Source: Geranomyces variabilis
Lineage: Eukaryota > Chytridiomycota > Chytridiomycetes > Spizellomycetales > Powellomycetaceae
Assembly: GCA_027603065.1 (NCBI GenBank)
Contig: JADGJP010000004.1
Span: forward strand, 848,180-912,179
Length of the DNA stretch: 64,000 nt
Direction of reading: 5' to 3'
Shown: piece after piece, positions 43,771-56,227 of the stretch
Numbering within the stretch: the first letter of the stretch is position 1
Layout: each line of letters opens with the position of its first letter
Notes under the pieces: model-generated
Seen by the model: the letters and a program-made list of their open reading frames with translations, nothing else
Databases searched by the model: none
Told to the model about the DNA's origin: nothing
Made by a program: the position numbers and the translations under genes

Positions 43771-46691
43771 TCATCTTCGGCCCATGCCAAAATGATCGAG
43801 CCGCGCCCGCTCGCGCTGCAACCAGCTCTTTTGCGGGCTGCCGTCCGCCGCCGGCGCAACAACTTTGAGTCGCGCGCTCGCCTTGATCTGCTGCTCCGTC
43901 ACCGTCGCGTACCACGCCGACGCCATCAACCGCTGCTCGCGGCGCGCTGCTGCGCGTGTGTCCACAAGCTCATCCTGCACACGCTGCAGCGCCGCGTCGC
44001 GCTCCTGGATCTGCGCTTCCAGCGATGCTACAGCCTCGCGGTAATGGTCGTCATCCTTGGGTGCCCCTGCCGCTGCAAGATCCTTGAGTGCATTTTCTTG
44101 GCGCCGGATGTGCTGCAAAACAAAACCAAACAATTAGCACCTTTTTCCAAATCCAGCTGTCCACAAAAAGCTGTCCATAAAAAGCTGTCCACAAAAAAAC
44201 CCATTCGTCCCTACCTCCTTCGCCGCTTTCAATGCTGTGTGCAGATAATCATTCTGGCTCTGCGCGTCCACCGCCTGTTTGGTAATATTGGCCAGCTTCT
44301 GCACCCCTTCGTCCGAACTCTGCGCAACGCTTTCCATAGCCGCAAGGTCTCCCCTCAGCTCGGCAATCACCCGGTCGTGCTGGTTGACCGCAGTCTGCGC
44401 GTCCGCGAGCTCCATCTGAAGCCGTTCGCGTTCGTGAGAAATCTTGTTGTAGCGGCCCATCGCCTGCCGGAGGTCTTCTGTCAGCTTCACAATCTGCTTC
44501 TGCTGCGCTTCCAACTGACTTAGAGTCGCGTCATGTGTCGCGCTCGTGCCCGCGCTGGTCGGAGACTGGTGCGCCGTGCCATTTTCGCGGATTGCCTGAA
44601 GCTGGCTGATTTCGTTCTCCAGTGCCACGTTCCTCTCTGTCGCGGCTTTGTAGTCGTGCTCGTACTTGGCTGTCAAGCGTTCCGCGTCCTCCAGCAGGCC
44701 TTGCAAATGCATCACCTTGTCCGTCAAGGTCTGGCTGGCCGCCGCCGCGCCGCGCAGACGTTCCACCTCCCGCTCCAATTGGGTAACCTTTAGCGAAAAT
44801 AGCGTCTCCCCAACGCCGCTTGTGCCATCCACATCGCCATCCTCGCCTTCAACCCTGTCTCGACCGCCACTGACACCGCCGCGCTCAGCTATTTGATACT
44901 CAAGATCCTTCAACTGATCTTCCAAACTCTGAATGAGCTCTCCATCACTTCGCTTTTCGAGCTCGCTCCGCTCGATTCTCGTTCGCGCCTCCGTAAGCTG
45001 GAACTCTAATGTCGAGTTCTCAACCTGTAACGCGCCATTGCGCGTCTCTAGCTGCGCAAGCTGCTCGCGCAACGTCTCGACCAGCGGACGCGCGCCCGCA
45101 ACCTTGCGGAACTCTTCCTCCAAATTCGCGTTGCGCAGCGCGTGCTGCGCGTTTAGTTCTTCCGCTGCACGGAGCTGCCGGCGAAGATCCGCAGCGTCCT
45201 CGAAACGCTTCTTGTACTTGTCAAGAAGGGCTTCTGACTTTTGCAATTTGTCGGCAGTGTGACGGAATTCGTCAAGCGAGTCTTGCAGGCGTGTCACCTG
45301 CTCGGCCTTTTCTGACGCGGCTTCAAGCTGTGCAAGCAAGTGTACGACTTAAAAAAGCTGGAACGTGCAATGCTTTCAGAAGCTTGCCTTGCTTACCTTG
45401 CGCTTCAAGTCCGAAATGACTCCAGTGGAGTTTTCAGCCAGGACCTCCAGCTCCGTTCGCCGAGTCTCAGACTTCAATCTGTCCATGCGCAAGAACACAG
45501 AAGTGAGCCCTTTGGCTCTTGCCAACAGCAACAGCCGAGACTCTCTCTTACAGCGATGCTTTTAGATTGTCGATCTCCGTCCGAAGCAAGAAATCCACTT
45601 GGCCGGCTTCGGAAAGGTGAGAGAGGGTGCCCTCCATGTCCTTCAAGCGCTTCTCAAGACCATCTTTGGACTCGGTCACTTTTTCGTAATCTAGACGGAG
45701 TGCATCGAGAGAGTTGGCCAGCTCTCTATTGGAGCGCTCGAGCTCAGCCCTTTCGTCCAAAAGCGCGGCTGTAACGGCTCCGTCGACATCTCCCTCCCTG
45801 GCAAAAAGAGATTGTCGTATCAGCTTGATAGGTCGAGCACGCCACGCCAAATCAAAGTAAGTTTTTGCGAAGCTTACTCTGTGCTCAGGAAGGGTCGCAT
45901 ATTGTCTTCCGCCGTCTCCAATCGACTCATGACCTGCAATGGGTTGTAGTCAGTGCCGGTTATTGAAATCTGCAACATGGCAGCACGGCGAGGCTAGATG
46001 CAGAGACCGCCGTGATTACGCAGCCACGTTCGCTTTCTTCCTCTCAAAGCATTCATCTGCCAGCGCTCCTAAGCTACTTTCGACTGCTTCTTCCTACCGT
46101 TTCGATGGCCAACATTAGCGCATGCTGACTCGCTGCGTCCATGGTCTGGATGGTTGCCACATGCCGCTGGTTCCCTTCGCATTGCACAGCGAGTGCGACA
46201 ACCAGCTGTGCGAGCTTCAGCGTCTCCACCGGGTCGGCGTCGCGTGCCACAAGAGTAAGGTTGGGGCCTTCAAGGTTTGCAGTGTTAAAGCCCAGCACCT
46301 CCTGATAGTAGCCGAGTATAAGCTTGTGAAGCTTTTTAAGGCCGTTGAAGTTCATCACCCAGTTGGTGGACGGCGGGCCGTGCGTGGGCTTGAACCATTG
46401 CGGATCGCTAGGGCAGAGTCGTTAGACGCCTACACAAGCGAGGATTATGTGATCTTGCACCTCTCTCACATTTCAGTAAGTATGTCGTGGAAAATGGCGG
46501 GACCGTCGAGGTCGTCGAGGCCTCGGCAGGGGCGAGAGATGCAGTCGAAGGTGTTGACCTGGTTTGCAAGCTGTTAATTCCGGTGCTTCGCTTTTTGACT
46601 CCTATCTCTCAGCGACACGTCCTCAACGGCTTACCCAGTGAACCACAGCAGACCCGAGTGCGTCGGTGTCTACCATCATAGTTGCGGCCAT
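43771..46691 (-). CDS. HOOK: HOOK-type dynein adaptor
   Basis: Eight exons: 46635-46691, 46470-46558, 46098-46407, 45878-45933, 45552-45797, 45397-45478, 44215-45327 and 43771-44112, 764 residues. The N-terminal HOOK (calponin-like) domain reads VNTFDCISRPC, IDPQWF, NFNGLKKLHKLILGYYQEVLGFN, DPVETLKLAQLVVALAVQCEGNQ and TMDAASQHALMLAIET. From about residue 150 to the end it is almost all coiled coil (EQVTRLQDSLDEF, RTRIERSELEKR, QKQIVKLTEDL), ending SAWYATVTEQQIKASARL. HOOK proteins link dynein-dynactin to early endosomes and other cargo; the fungal homologue HookA does this in hyphae. Intron 7 (44113-44214) contains three copies of a 15-bp CTGTCCA(C/T)AAAAAG unit. Confidence 0.9.
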
Positions 46692-46969
46692 GGCGACAGT
46701 GGGCGCCGTGCTTGACGCTTTAATGTTAGCAAGAATTCAAGTTAAACGAAAAGCCTGCACTCGCACCGGCACGGCCGTTTCAACGCGCACCGTCAGCGGG
46801 ACTATTGTATGGCAAATGATGCTTGCGTCAGCCTCGATCAAACAAAGTCTTCGCCTGTCGAAAAAAGTGGGCCTATTTTTGGGTTAGAGTTTAGAATGCA
46901 AGGCGTCCTTCTTGTATGCACGCAACTATCGCAGCTTCTTACATTTTCTGGTCATCGTCGCTCCAAGGC

Positions 46970-47795
46970 ATGCGAAGTCAGAGCTCTCGTCGGACAGTCT
47001 CCCTTTTCAAATCAGCAAATTTCCCGCCAGAGCCACCAGAAGGATCGCAGCGGCATGCCTCGGAAGTGCCACATTTGCCGGCCCTCGAAATTGACCACCT
47101 ACATGGGACTGCGGTGTGTAATGTGAAAACGACTTTATGTGTTGAGCGTCAAAAGACTTGGCACCTCAATGTGTGGCATTCGCTGATGCTTGATTAAACA
47201 GTTTGGTTCAAACCGACTAAGCGCTTATTCAAAAACGCGGACGTCCGCCTCTACCAGACGCCAGAACACTACGGTGCATCTCCCGTCTCAAGCCTTAAGA
47301 ACGCCGTCAATGCGCCTTCATAGACTCGGCACTTCCGACGGACCTGCGGGATCGCCGGCCGCACCAATGCGCCCAAGCGTTCCAGCTCGTCGCGCGACAG
47401 CGTCGCGAGCGTCCCCAACGTCGGCCTCAATAATACGCCGCGAAGACCAGAACACCGTTGCGCCAGGCTGCGTTGAATCACCAATATCAAAAATCGAGCA
47501 TCCGCCACCACGGCCGGTTCACCTCCCACCTATAGAGTTAGCTCGCGAGAACTCGGCACGCGCCTCGGCGGCCTCCACCTCAAGTGGTATTTCACTTCCT
47601 GCGCTGCTCCCCGGAATCCCTACGCGTGCTGCAGAGCGGTCACCGCTTGCGCACGTCTACAAAGCTCGGTCGCAATCGAATGATACTCTCAACATTGGAG
47701 AGGCGCCCGTCGAGGCGGCAGCGCCTATTCGCCGGTTGTTTGAGAGCGAGCGACGAGCACGCCATGGTCACGGTACCTATAATTTGTTACTATAA
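46970..47795 (+). CDS. Ser/Pro/Arg-rich protein, function unknown
   Basis: Proposed as two exons, 46970-47113 and 47202-47795, with a GT-AG intron of 88 nt, giving 246 residues. Exon 1 reads MRSQSSRRTVSLFKSANFPPEPPEG; exon 2 continues with SKTRTSASTRRQ, HPPPRPVHLPP and RRLFESERRARHG. The composition is disordered with many S-P and R-x-x-S sites. I recognise no family. It is divergent from HOOK (279 bp between starts). The C-terminal end is uncertain because the next 110 bp also stay open in another frame. Confidence 0.45.
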
Positions 47796-47958
47796 GCGGG
47801 AGAGCAGCGTCTCGTCACCGGCAATGGAGGACGGCCGCCAGTTGCTTGTGCGCGCTCATGCCCGCGTAACAATAGTTGCGCTGGAGCCCGACGTCAAAAA
47901 GTCGAAGTCGAAACCGACATAGCGAGCACTTGATTCTCACAAACAAGCGTCACTCAGA

Positions 47959-48682
<724 letters not shown>

Positions 48683-48855
48683 GGCACGTAGACGACAATC
48701 AAATCTATATATACGGCGAGTAACATGCCGGTCTACATTAGGGTCGCTAATGTGAGCATACAGCCTTCCTCCCGCTATGCATACGCCGTTACTTTGGATT
48801 GGCGGCCTCAAAATATCGCGCCTTTCTGGCAAATCGCCCGGCCCGGCTCGATGCA

Positions 48856-50770
48856 TCATGCTTTTCCGGCAAAGTCCATGAAAACACGCTTGAGCGGGCC
48901 GGCCGCGTCAGCCAAATTTAGCCCAAGCGACCGAACCGCGGCAACACCTGCAGCGTCCGTCCCAAACAGCCGCGAGAGTCCATCCACTGACTTCAACATT
49001 GCCAATGTCGGCGCATATCGCTGCGTCGCATATGACTCGAGGAGATGGATATGGCCTGGATAAATGAAGAGCACCAGTCAGAAAAACTGCGCCCATCATG
49101 GGAAAATAAAACCCCCTGTGGGGCAGGTATGGAAACTTACCAATGTCCTGGCCCACTTCAATGCCTTCGGCGATAACGTTAGCAAGAGATTCAGCATCCG
49201 CAAGGCCAAGGTTGAGGCCCTGGCCGGCTAGCGGATGAATCGTGTGCGCCGCATCACTGCCGAAGAGAAGGTGCAATTAGTCTTGCTTGACTTAATGTGT
49301 TTGATTCCCCCCTCCATCGCTCTGATATGTGCCGCCAAACCTACCCAATCAGCGCCACTCGTCCAGCCACATATCGCTCCGAGTTCCTGAGCTTGAGGGG
49401 AAATGCGCCTCTGCTCCCGTCAGCTACCCCGAGAACGCGGGGCGGGGTGGATGCAGCGTAGCCTGAACTTGCAGCACGGTCCAGCGCCCATCGAGCTTCC
49501 TCGCCGCAATCGGCAGGTGGCTCGCCTGCGGCCCCGATCGCTGAAGTGAGAAACTGGACGTCCGGCCAGGCGGCGCGGACGGCAACATTGACGAGATCAA
49601 CGAACGAGGCCGAAGGGAGCGCACAAAGACGGGTCGCGAGCGCCGGCGTCGTTGTCCAGACAAGAGAGCTGTGCATGTCATCAAGCTAATAAGCGATGTG
49701 AAAAGGAAAAAGCAAAGGTCAATGGTTTACAAGTTTGTTTCAACCTGATGAGCAAGCCCCCGTTTTTACCATCATACCGGAAGCAAGGCAATCGGGCCAG
49801 TTGGGAGAAACCTTTGCCATGCGGTATCATTTCCGTTGCTGCCTGTCTCCACTTTTAACGTTGCCACAATTCCTTTTTGCCCGTAATCCCACCCAATGGA
49901 TTCTATGTTTGCATACGTTCGCACGCGCGAGTTGCCCCCATCGGCGCCAACCAGCAGTCTGGCGCGCACCTCGCTGCCATCGGCAAGATGCACGAGTGGA
50001 AATCCACCTTCCTCCGTGACGTTGCTCACAGCAGTCCGGTTAAAGACTTTGGTGGCTCTAAGCCTTGTGACCAGCGAGGATTGCAGCCTTATGTTTTCAA
50101 CAATGTGCGCAATGGCAGGATCAGATGGATCGGACGGTGAAGAGGTAAAGCGAATTTGGCCGTTACCGACGCCGTCCCAGACCTAATGGATAGACGCATG
50201 GATGAATGGAATGGACAGTCAAGGAGCGGATATGTGGGCGGACGCTCAATAGAATTCGCTCCAACTCTGCCATGATGTGTAGTGCATAGGGCGTGTTGGG
50301 TACCTGCATAATGCCATATGGCCGCGCGCGATCCGCCAGGTCTGTCCAGGCGCCGAGGCGATCGATGAAGCGCCGCGATCGCGGTGTGAGAGAGCTTACG
50401 CGATTCGAAAAAGCCGGCGCAGCGTTATCCTGCTGAAGAGCAGCCCCTGCACTTGTGAAAAGGTCTCCTGCTTCAACAAGTGCAGTTTTGAGCTGTGCGG
50501 TGATAGGGTTGGAGGCTGAAGACGGAACGTTTGTTAACGCGCGGAAACAGCGGCGCGGAGAGTCGTAGTCCGTAGGGCCTAACCAAGAGCACAAGCCAAA
50601 GCGGTTCCGACGATTCCACCTCCGACAATACAAACATCACAGGTGTGCGTCGCTTGAGCTGTCGGTATAGCCGTCGCCGCCGCATGGGTGTTGGAAGAGT
50701 GCCATTGGCGGGAGCGTGGGCTACGGGATATACGGCGGGCGGCCACCAGCCCAGCTGAGAAACGGAGCAT
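48856..50770 (-). CDS. COQ6: Ubiquinone biosynthesis flavin monooxygenase COQ6
   Basis: Six exons (50584-50770, 50304-50515, 49778-50182, 49345-49685, 49141-49256, 48856-49055) give 486 residues. COQ6 is a mitochondrial FAD monooxygenase that hydroxylates C5 of the ubiquinone ring. The leader MLRFSAGLVAARRISRSPRSRQW looks like a mitochondrial presequence. The FAD Rossmann motif DVCIVGGGIVGTALACAL is followed by FSNRVSSLTPRSRRFIDRLGAW, VWDGVGNGQIRF, LLVGADGGNSRVR, and the second FAD motif [24 protein letters not shown]. The last sits across a splice with matching phase. Loss of COQ6 blocks coenzyme Q synthesis in yeast. The gene could be confused with other UbiH-type hydroxylases, but the set of motifs fits COQ6 best. 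Confidence 0.92.
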
Positions 50771-51042
50771 TGCAGTTGCCGTCCTCAATGCCGACCAGTA
50801 GAGTTGGCCGGGAAGACGAGGAATGGGTGGGTGGGTAGGGGTTGGTGAAAGGCTGACGGCGGGATGAGGGAAGGAAGGGACGGGCGATCGAGATTTACGT
50901 AACCGACAGTTCAAGCCACAGCGGCCCTCCGCGCATGCCTTTTCTCGACAGCTCTTCTCGACGTCCTCAGGCCGCCCCCGCGCCTGCCTTCTCTCGACAG
51001 CGATCTAGGGCTGGATAGTATCCTGCAACCAGTATACCCTCA

Positions 51043-53389
51043 ATGGCAGCTGCGACCTGCACCGCACTCGGCGCAAGCTCGGCAGCTCTTGCTTCACCCA
51101 CGTCGCCTGCGACTCCGGCGTTCAGTCTGCCGCCCACCGCCCCGCCTTCGCCAACGACAGCTATAACATGTCTTCCCGCAAATCTTTCCAAACCAATACG
51201 TATGCTGCAACCAGCAGCGGCTGGTTCTCTGAATTCTCTTTTCCCCTTCGAGCTCCTAACGCGCATTCTCACTGCCCTCGATTTACGATCTCGCGCCCGC
51301 GCATGCCGCGTTTGCTCTCTTTGGCAGCGAGTGCTTTATTCAAACCTTCTTGCATGCTGGACGCGCCTAGATCTCAGTAATCGCTTTTCTTTGGGTGGAG
51401 ACAAAGTAGCAGAGAATGGTCGCGGTGAAGGCGGTAGAATAGAAAGGTTGCTATTCGACACATTGTTCGTGGGGCAGTCAAAAGCACGTTTTGCCAAATT
51501 GGCGAAACTGGACTTGAGCTGCACCGACGTCGACCTATCCATCTTTTCCAACCCGCTTCTTTCGGACCCACTGTCAAATTCGCTGACGCATCTCATTCTC
51601 AACGGCTGCATGAACGTAGACGGGGGATCGCTATACCACCTGAAAAGTCTCAAAAAGCTGAAGGCTCTGGACTTGTCCCACTGCGAGCTCGTCGACGATG
51701 TAAGCACAATATGAATTCCATGTTATGTGCCGTATCTCAGACAAGAAGGCTGACCTGCAGATTTTCCAGGCGGGACTGGAGCTGTTGTCGTTTTACGTCC
51801 CGTGGCTAACACACCTCAACCTCTCATACCTGTTTCGGGTCACTGAAAAAGGTGTCGCTCGAATCTTTCGCATGCCGGGGGTAATCGGCGTAAACTTGAT
51901 GGGCTGCTATCGAATTAAAAGTTATCCCTGGGCGCTAAATGACTCAGTACCCCGCACGGCTCTTCCAATCAGGGAGCTTCTTCTTGGTGAAGACTCTCGA
52001 ATCCAGACGCGCGGCTTCTGGCTTCTTTGGTGCACTTTCGCCTTTTCAACCACACGGCTGGTCTCCCTGTGCCCGTTCCTCGAAACCCTGCGGCTCAACA
52101 TGGTATTATTTGATCTCCCTGCAAATGGGCTGCAGACGCTGCTGCGTGGCTGCGGTCATTTGCGAAATCTGAGTCTTGTGGTTGACCGTTCCGCCGTACC
52201 CGCGCTCGTGGAGGTCTCCAGTATACTCAAAAACCTCGACTCCCTGGAAACGACCATTCACATCGGCGTTACCAAGGAAATGATAAAGAACCTCACAGAG
52301 AGTGGTTGCCTCGACAAACTCAAGGCAATCAAATTTCACAGCAAGCACACGACTGTGTTTTCCAACGAAGGGCTCGCTTTGCTTTGCACCGCGGCAACCG
52401 GTCTCGAGTACCTCGAACTCAATGGCGATAAAATCACCCCTTCTGGACTTTCGCCCGTTCCGGATAAAATTCCTGCGTTACAAAGTCTCCTCGTACATCA
52501 CGTCGCCGTCGACAGCAAGACGATGCGTCAACTTGCGGCAGGATGCCGTGAACTGAAAGAGCTTACGATCACAGATCTACAGCAGACGGCTTACAGCAAT
52601 CGAATATCTCACGTAGTCGGTTGTGGGTTAGCTGGACCTCTGAGCAAAATCAAGAAGCTGGAACTCAGCAGTTTCGCCGGCTTTTGTGACAAAGACTTGG
52701 CACTAGTGAGTGAAGGCGGAAACGAGGCAAGACAAATGCGACCCTTTTATTGCCTGCTCACCCGTTGTCTGCACGAGTAGATTCCGCTACAGTGCCCTAC
52801 CCTCCAATGGATCGACTTTTCTTTCTCATTTAGTTACCCAAAAACGACGACGGCCATTTCAGACAATTGTCGAGCACTTTTATATTTACGCCTTTGCAGA
52901 TCAAATCGCCCAACGCTGACCGCAGCAGCTCCCCATGCGGCTAACGATGATATCATTACCACATCCTCTAACCCTCGTCAGTCAACATCGGATTCAGCTC
53001 TGAAATCCCGGCGGCCGCCGCCGCCCCTTTCCGGCTTCCATGCATCATCCCAAGAGTGCCGCGCCCTCTACCACATGGCTCTTCAGGGATGCCGCCGCCT
53101 TCGCGTTCTGGATTTGACCGGCGATCTGGGGTTGACAGACTGGACCTTGCAAAATCTTGGTTTTCTCCCCTCTTTACACACGGTTTTTCTCGATTCGATC
53201 AAGGGGATCACAATCAAGGGCGTCGGCGAGTTTGCGAGGCGGAAAGAACGGCAATTGAAGCGTGTGCAGGTGCGGAATTGCCGGAACTGCCAGGGGGTGG
53301 AAGGGTTGGAGGATGTCGAAGGCTTAAGGGTCGAGATTGTTGTTAATGGAGGCAGAGTGCTGGGACGGAGATGGGAGGAGGATGCATGA
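51043..53389 (+). CDS. F-box/leucine-rich-repeat-like protein
   Basis: Three exons (51043-51699, 51770-52705, 52793-53389) encode 729 residues. After a Pro/Ala/Thr-rich start, residues about 65-105 (FPFELLTRILTALDLRSRARACRVCSLWQRV) form an F-box, which binds Skp1. Leucine-rich repeats follow: LAKLDLSCTDVDL, LTHLILNGCMNVDGGSL, LKALDLSHCEL, LTHLNLSYLFRVTEKGV and more, ending LRVLDLTGDLGLTDWTLQNLGFL. Exon 3 inserts a Ser/Pro-rich segment (SNPRQSTSDSALKS, RPPPPLSG) between two LRRs. It probably recruits substrates to an SCF ubiquitin ligase; the target is unknown. The third exon is supported by a long frame without stops and by the LRR continuing across both splices. Confidence 0.75.
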
Positions 53390-53651
53390 TTTTCCGATAT
53401 ATAGCTGTGGCAGAAATTAGTTTCCCGTCGTTCCTCTAGTGAAATCACATATCGGAAGGTAGAACTTTGTTGCATTTGTCTGTCTATGAGTCACATTGCG
53501 TACGAATTTAATTTTTTGCTGCAACCGCGGCCGATATTCTCAGACCGGCCAGTTTTCCACCAGCCAGTCTCCGCAACCTCCCTTCCCAACGCAATCGCCG
53601 CCAAAACCGCCTTAAACCCAGGTGGAGCAAAAGCCAACAGCTTGAGCGGCA

Positions 53652-55183
53652 ATGTCCGCCCCAATCCAAGCCGTTGCAGACCCTTGCTTTGTTGCCCCCG
53701 TTTGTAACTTTCTCGCCGACCATAAGTGGTTCCTCGACGGCTTTCATCTTTATGATTTTTTCACAAAAGGAGTCTGGGACCGCTTTGCGAACAAGGAGTG
53801 GGCCGAGTTCGTGGATTTCCACTGCAAAAGCGCTGGCGCCGACGAAACCGGTTTTATTGACCTGTTAATCGACGTTGTGCTGGGAGGCGCAGTCCCAGAA
53901 GATTGGCCAGCGACCTTCAAAAAGTTCGTTGAATTGACGCGAACTTTATCCCTGGATCGAAGAGTTTCAGTAGATAAGGACCTGCACCTTGAGCTTCCGA
54001 TAAAATACGATGAACAAGATTGCACGCTTGCAGCACTTTCGCGCAAGAAGCTACACGAAATCGACCGTCTTGCGCGGGTGGTTCATACCTTGGTTGAACG
54101 TCATAATGCTGATGTAAGGTATTTTCGAGGCAATATTGTGTAAGCGTTTTTATTGGGATGCTTGTGTTTACAAATTGCCCGTCCCATGTAAAGGCAATAA
54201 TGGACGCCGGAGCAGGAACCGGATATCTCACGCATCTCGTTGCCTTGCAAAATCCCGGTGCTCAAGTCTACGCCATTGACTCTGATGCGTCTCGAACCGT
54301 GGGGTCTAAGGACCGAGCTAAGCGCGTGCTGGCCTCGAGTGCACACAGGTACCCGTCGTCGATTCTTGAGGGAGCCGTCGGGAGCCACGCTGCTCCAGCT
54401 TCTCCCGTGCAACATATCACGGGTCTTGTGGATGTTTCGACAGTCCGGCGCTGCGCCGGGGAGAGGGCGATACTTACGGGGCTTCACTGCTGCGGAGACT
54501 TGGGTGGCCGAACAATGATCGAGGCTTTTGAGCAGTGCGAGTCCGTTAAAGCTTTGTGTGTCGTTGGATGCTGCTACCAACGGATACACGTTGGCGGAGA
54601 CAAAGGTACACTTATGATGCCCGTGCGTCTAAAGCACATTATCACTAAACAACATTGTTCAGCCGGATTTCCTTTAAGCAGCTTTATTCGCACCGCTCTC
54701 GACACTGCGTCTTTCGCTCTAAATACGCGATCACTGTCGACCGCGTGTTTTTCGTTTTCTTCCTTTCCCGACCGAGCCGCCATCCGCTCCTCGCTCCACG
54801 GGCATACCAATCGCGCTCTGCTGGAACATCTTCTTGCTGCCCACGCTCCATTACGCGTCGGCTCAGTCCCGGCGCATGCTCATGTGTCGTTCGAATCTTA
54901 TGCGCACGCGGCGGCGAAAAAGTTGGGATTACTGACAGAGGATTTAGAGCAGCGAATCACAGCGATGGAGGATATGAGGCGGGGATCGGAAGGGCGTATC
55001 GCATTTTGCGTAGCGGTCAGGAGCTTAATGGGTAGCGTGGTAGAGGCGCTTGTGGTTGCTGATCGCGTAGCGAGAATTAGAGAAATACCGGGAGTGGAGC
55101 GGGTTATCGCCCGAAATTTGTTCGACGCGGCCCTGAGTCCCAGGAATGTGGTGATTATAGGCGAGAAGGCTGTAGGCAAGTAA
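53652..55183 (+). CDS. METTL25: METTL25/RRNAD1-like methyltransferase-domain protein
   Basis: Three exons (53652-54113, 54194-54605, 54663-55183) give 464 residues. The N-terminal part, NFLADHKWFLDGFHLYDFFTKGVWDRF, is typical of the family. The SAM-binding site DAGAGTGYLTHLVAL is followed by YAIDSD; LTGLHCCGDLGGRTMIEAFEQC and VVGCCYQR match the METTL25 family (HTCGDLG and GCCYN), and the end has SGRIAF-type ARNLFDAALSPRNVVI. METTL25 proteins are predicted methyltransferases of unknown substrate. The intron at 54606-54662 is kept because removing it restores KAGFPLSSF, a family feature. The stop lies 15 bp from that of the SENP8 gene. Confidence 0.82.
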
Positions 55184-55198
55184 ACGTGATTTCACCCT

Positions 55199-55932
55199 TT
55201 AGCTACATTGTCCCGCCAATCCTTTGATTCGCTCCTTCAACAGCGATCGCATGCGGCCTGGTGGCGTCAAGCCGACTGCGGTCAGTCGCTTCAAGCTTTC
55301 CTCAATCACTTCCTTTGAAGACGGAACAGATTCGCGGTGCAAGCGATACGATTGCGCGAGCTCTTCCATCATAGCGCACACGAAAACCCCACAATCCGAT
55401 GAATTCGCTTGTTGATTGCCAGGTGTATGTAACACTTTTGGCGGCACAGAAAGATTTACTAACTCGCTGAACCGGTGGATTGTTCTAATTGCATGCCAGT
55501 CATTGTGTGAAGCCATTGAATCGTAGATGTAAAATGTCCGCGCAGGCCGATGATAAACGAGCAAGCTCCTGTTTGTGAGCGTGTAAATGTGCTCATGAGT
55601 TTATGAGAAAAGAAACAGATCGCTTGGTCTTACCAGTGGGTACCGCCGCCAGTGCCTCCATCACCGTCATTAATTGGCAGAAAAACCAACTCCGTCTCGC
55701 CAATGTTTGCGGGCATGACTGGGGCAAGCGCTAGGATGCTTCCAGCGCTTTGTGCGAGCAAGGTGACCACAAGTGGCCTTACAAATAGAATGGGAGCATT
55801 CTGAGCGGCGCTCTCCAAATACTCGCAATGGAGCTCGATTATCGAATCAGTAAGCCATCCTCCGTTTTCCAGGCTCTCTAGATCACGGTGGTATAGAACA
55901 ACGTCCCTCCAAGCGAGGAGGGGCTTGGTCAT
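55199..55932 (-). CDS. SENP8: SENP8/NEDP1-type NEDD8 protease (Ulp1 family C48)
   Basis: Two exons (55634-55932 and 55199-55568) encode 222 residues, close to the normal length. The catalytic triad is visible: His in GGTHWSLLVYH (across the splice), Asp in FYIYDSMAS, and Cys in SSDCGVFV; the oxyanion Gln sits in NQQANSSDCG. The N-terminus WRDVVLYHRDLESLENGGWLTDSIIELHCEYL and the VFLPINDGDGG segment fit SENP8, a cysteine protease that matures and removes NEDD8 from cullins, rather than SUMO-specific Ulp1, which is longer. Plain Ulp proteases are the alternative. Confidence 0.87.
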
Positions 55933-56227
55933 GAGGTGGGGAGGGCAAGGGCGAGGAAAGCGCGCGCATGTCGCTCCCCAAGCTCTACCTTCGAAAAGAC
56001 AATCACCCCTGCTCAGCTGTAAAAGCTTAAGTACCAGGGGGTTTGCTGCGGGAGGCGTATAGGAGTTCCAGCGGTCAAGATTTACCTATCGTTGAAAGGA
56101 AAAAAATTACTAATTAGGGATCAAATTAAGAAGCCAAAAGCGCTTCACAAAAAAACGCACGGCCAGAGCCAAGGGATTCTAATCTATCTATAAACATGGC
56201 CACGCCACTCTAGGCCCAATTCCCCTT

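Noticed and set aside
52710-52919. Alternative ORF across the F-box/LRR intron 2
   Set aside because: The LRR-continuing frame beginning at 52793 is better supported by family pattern and phase.
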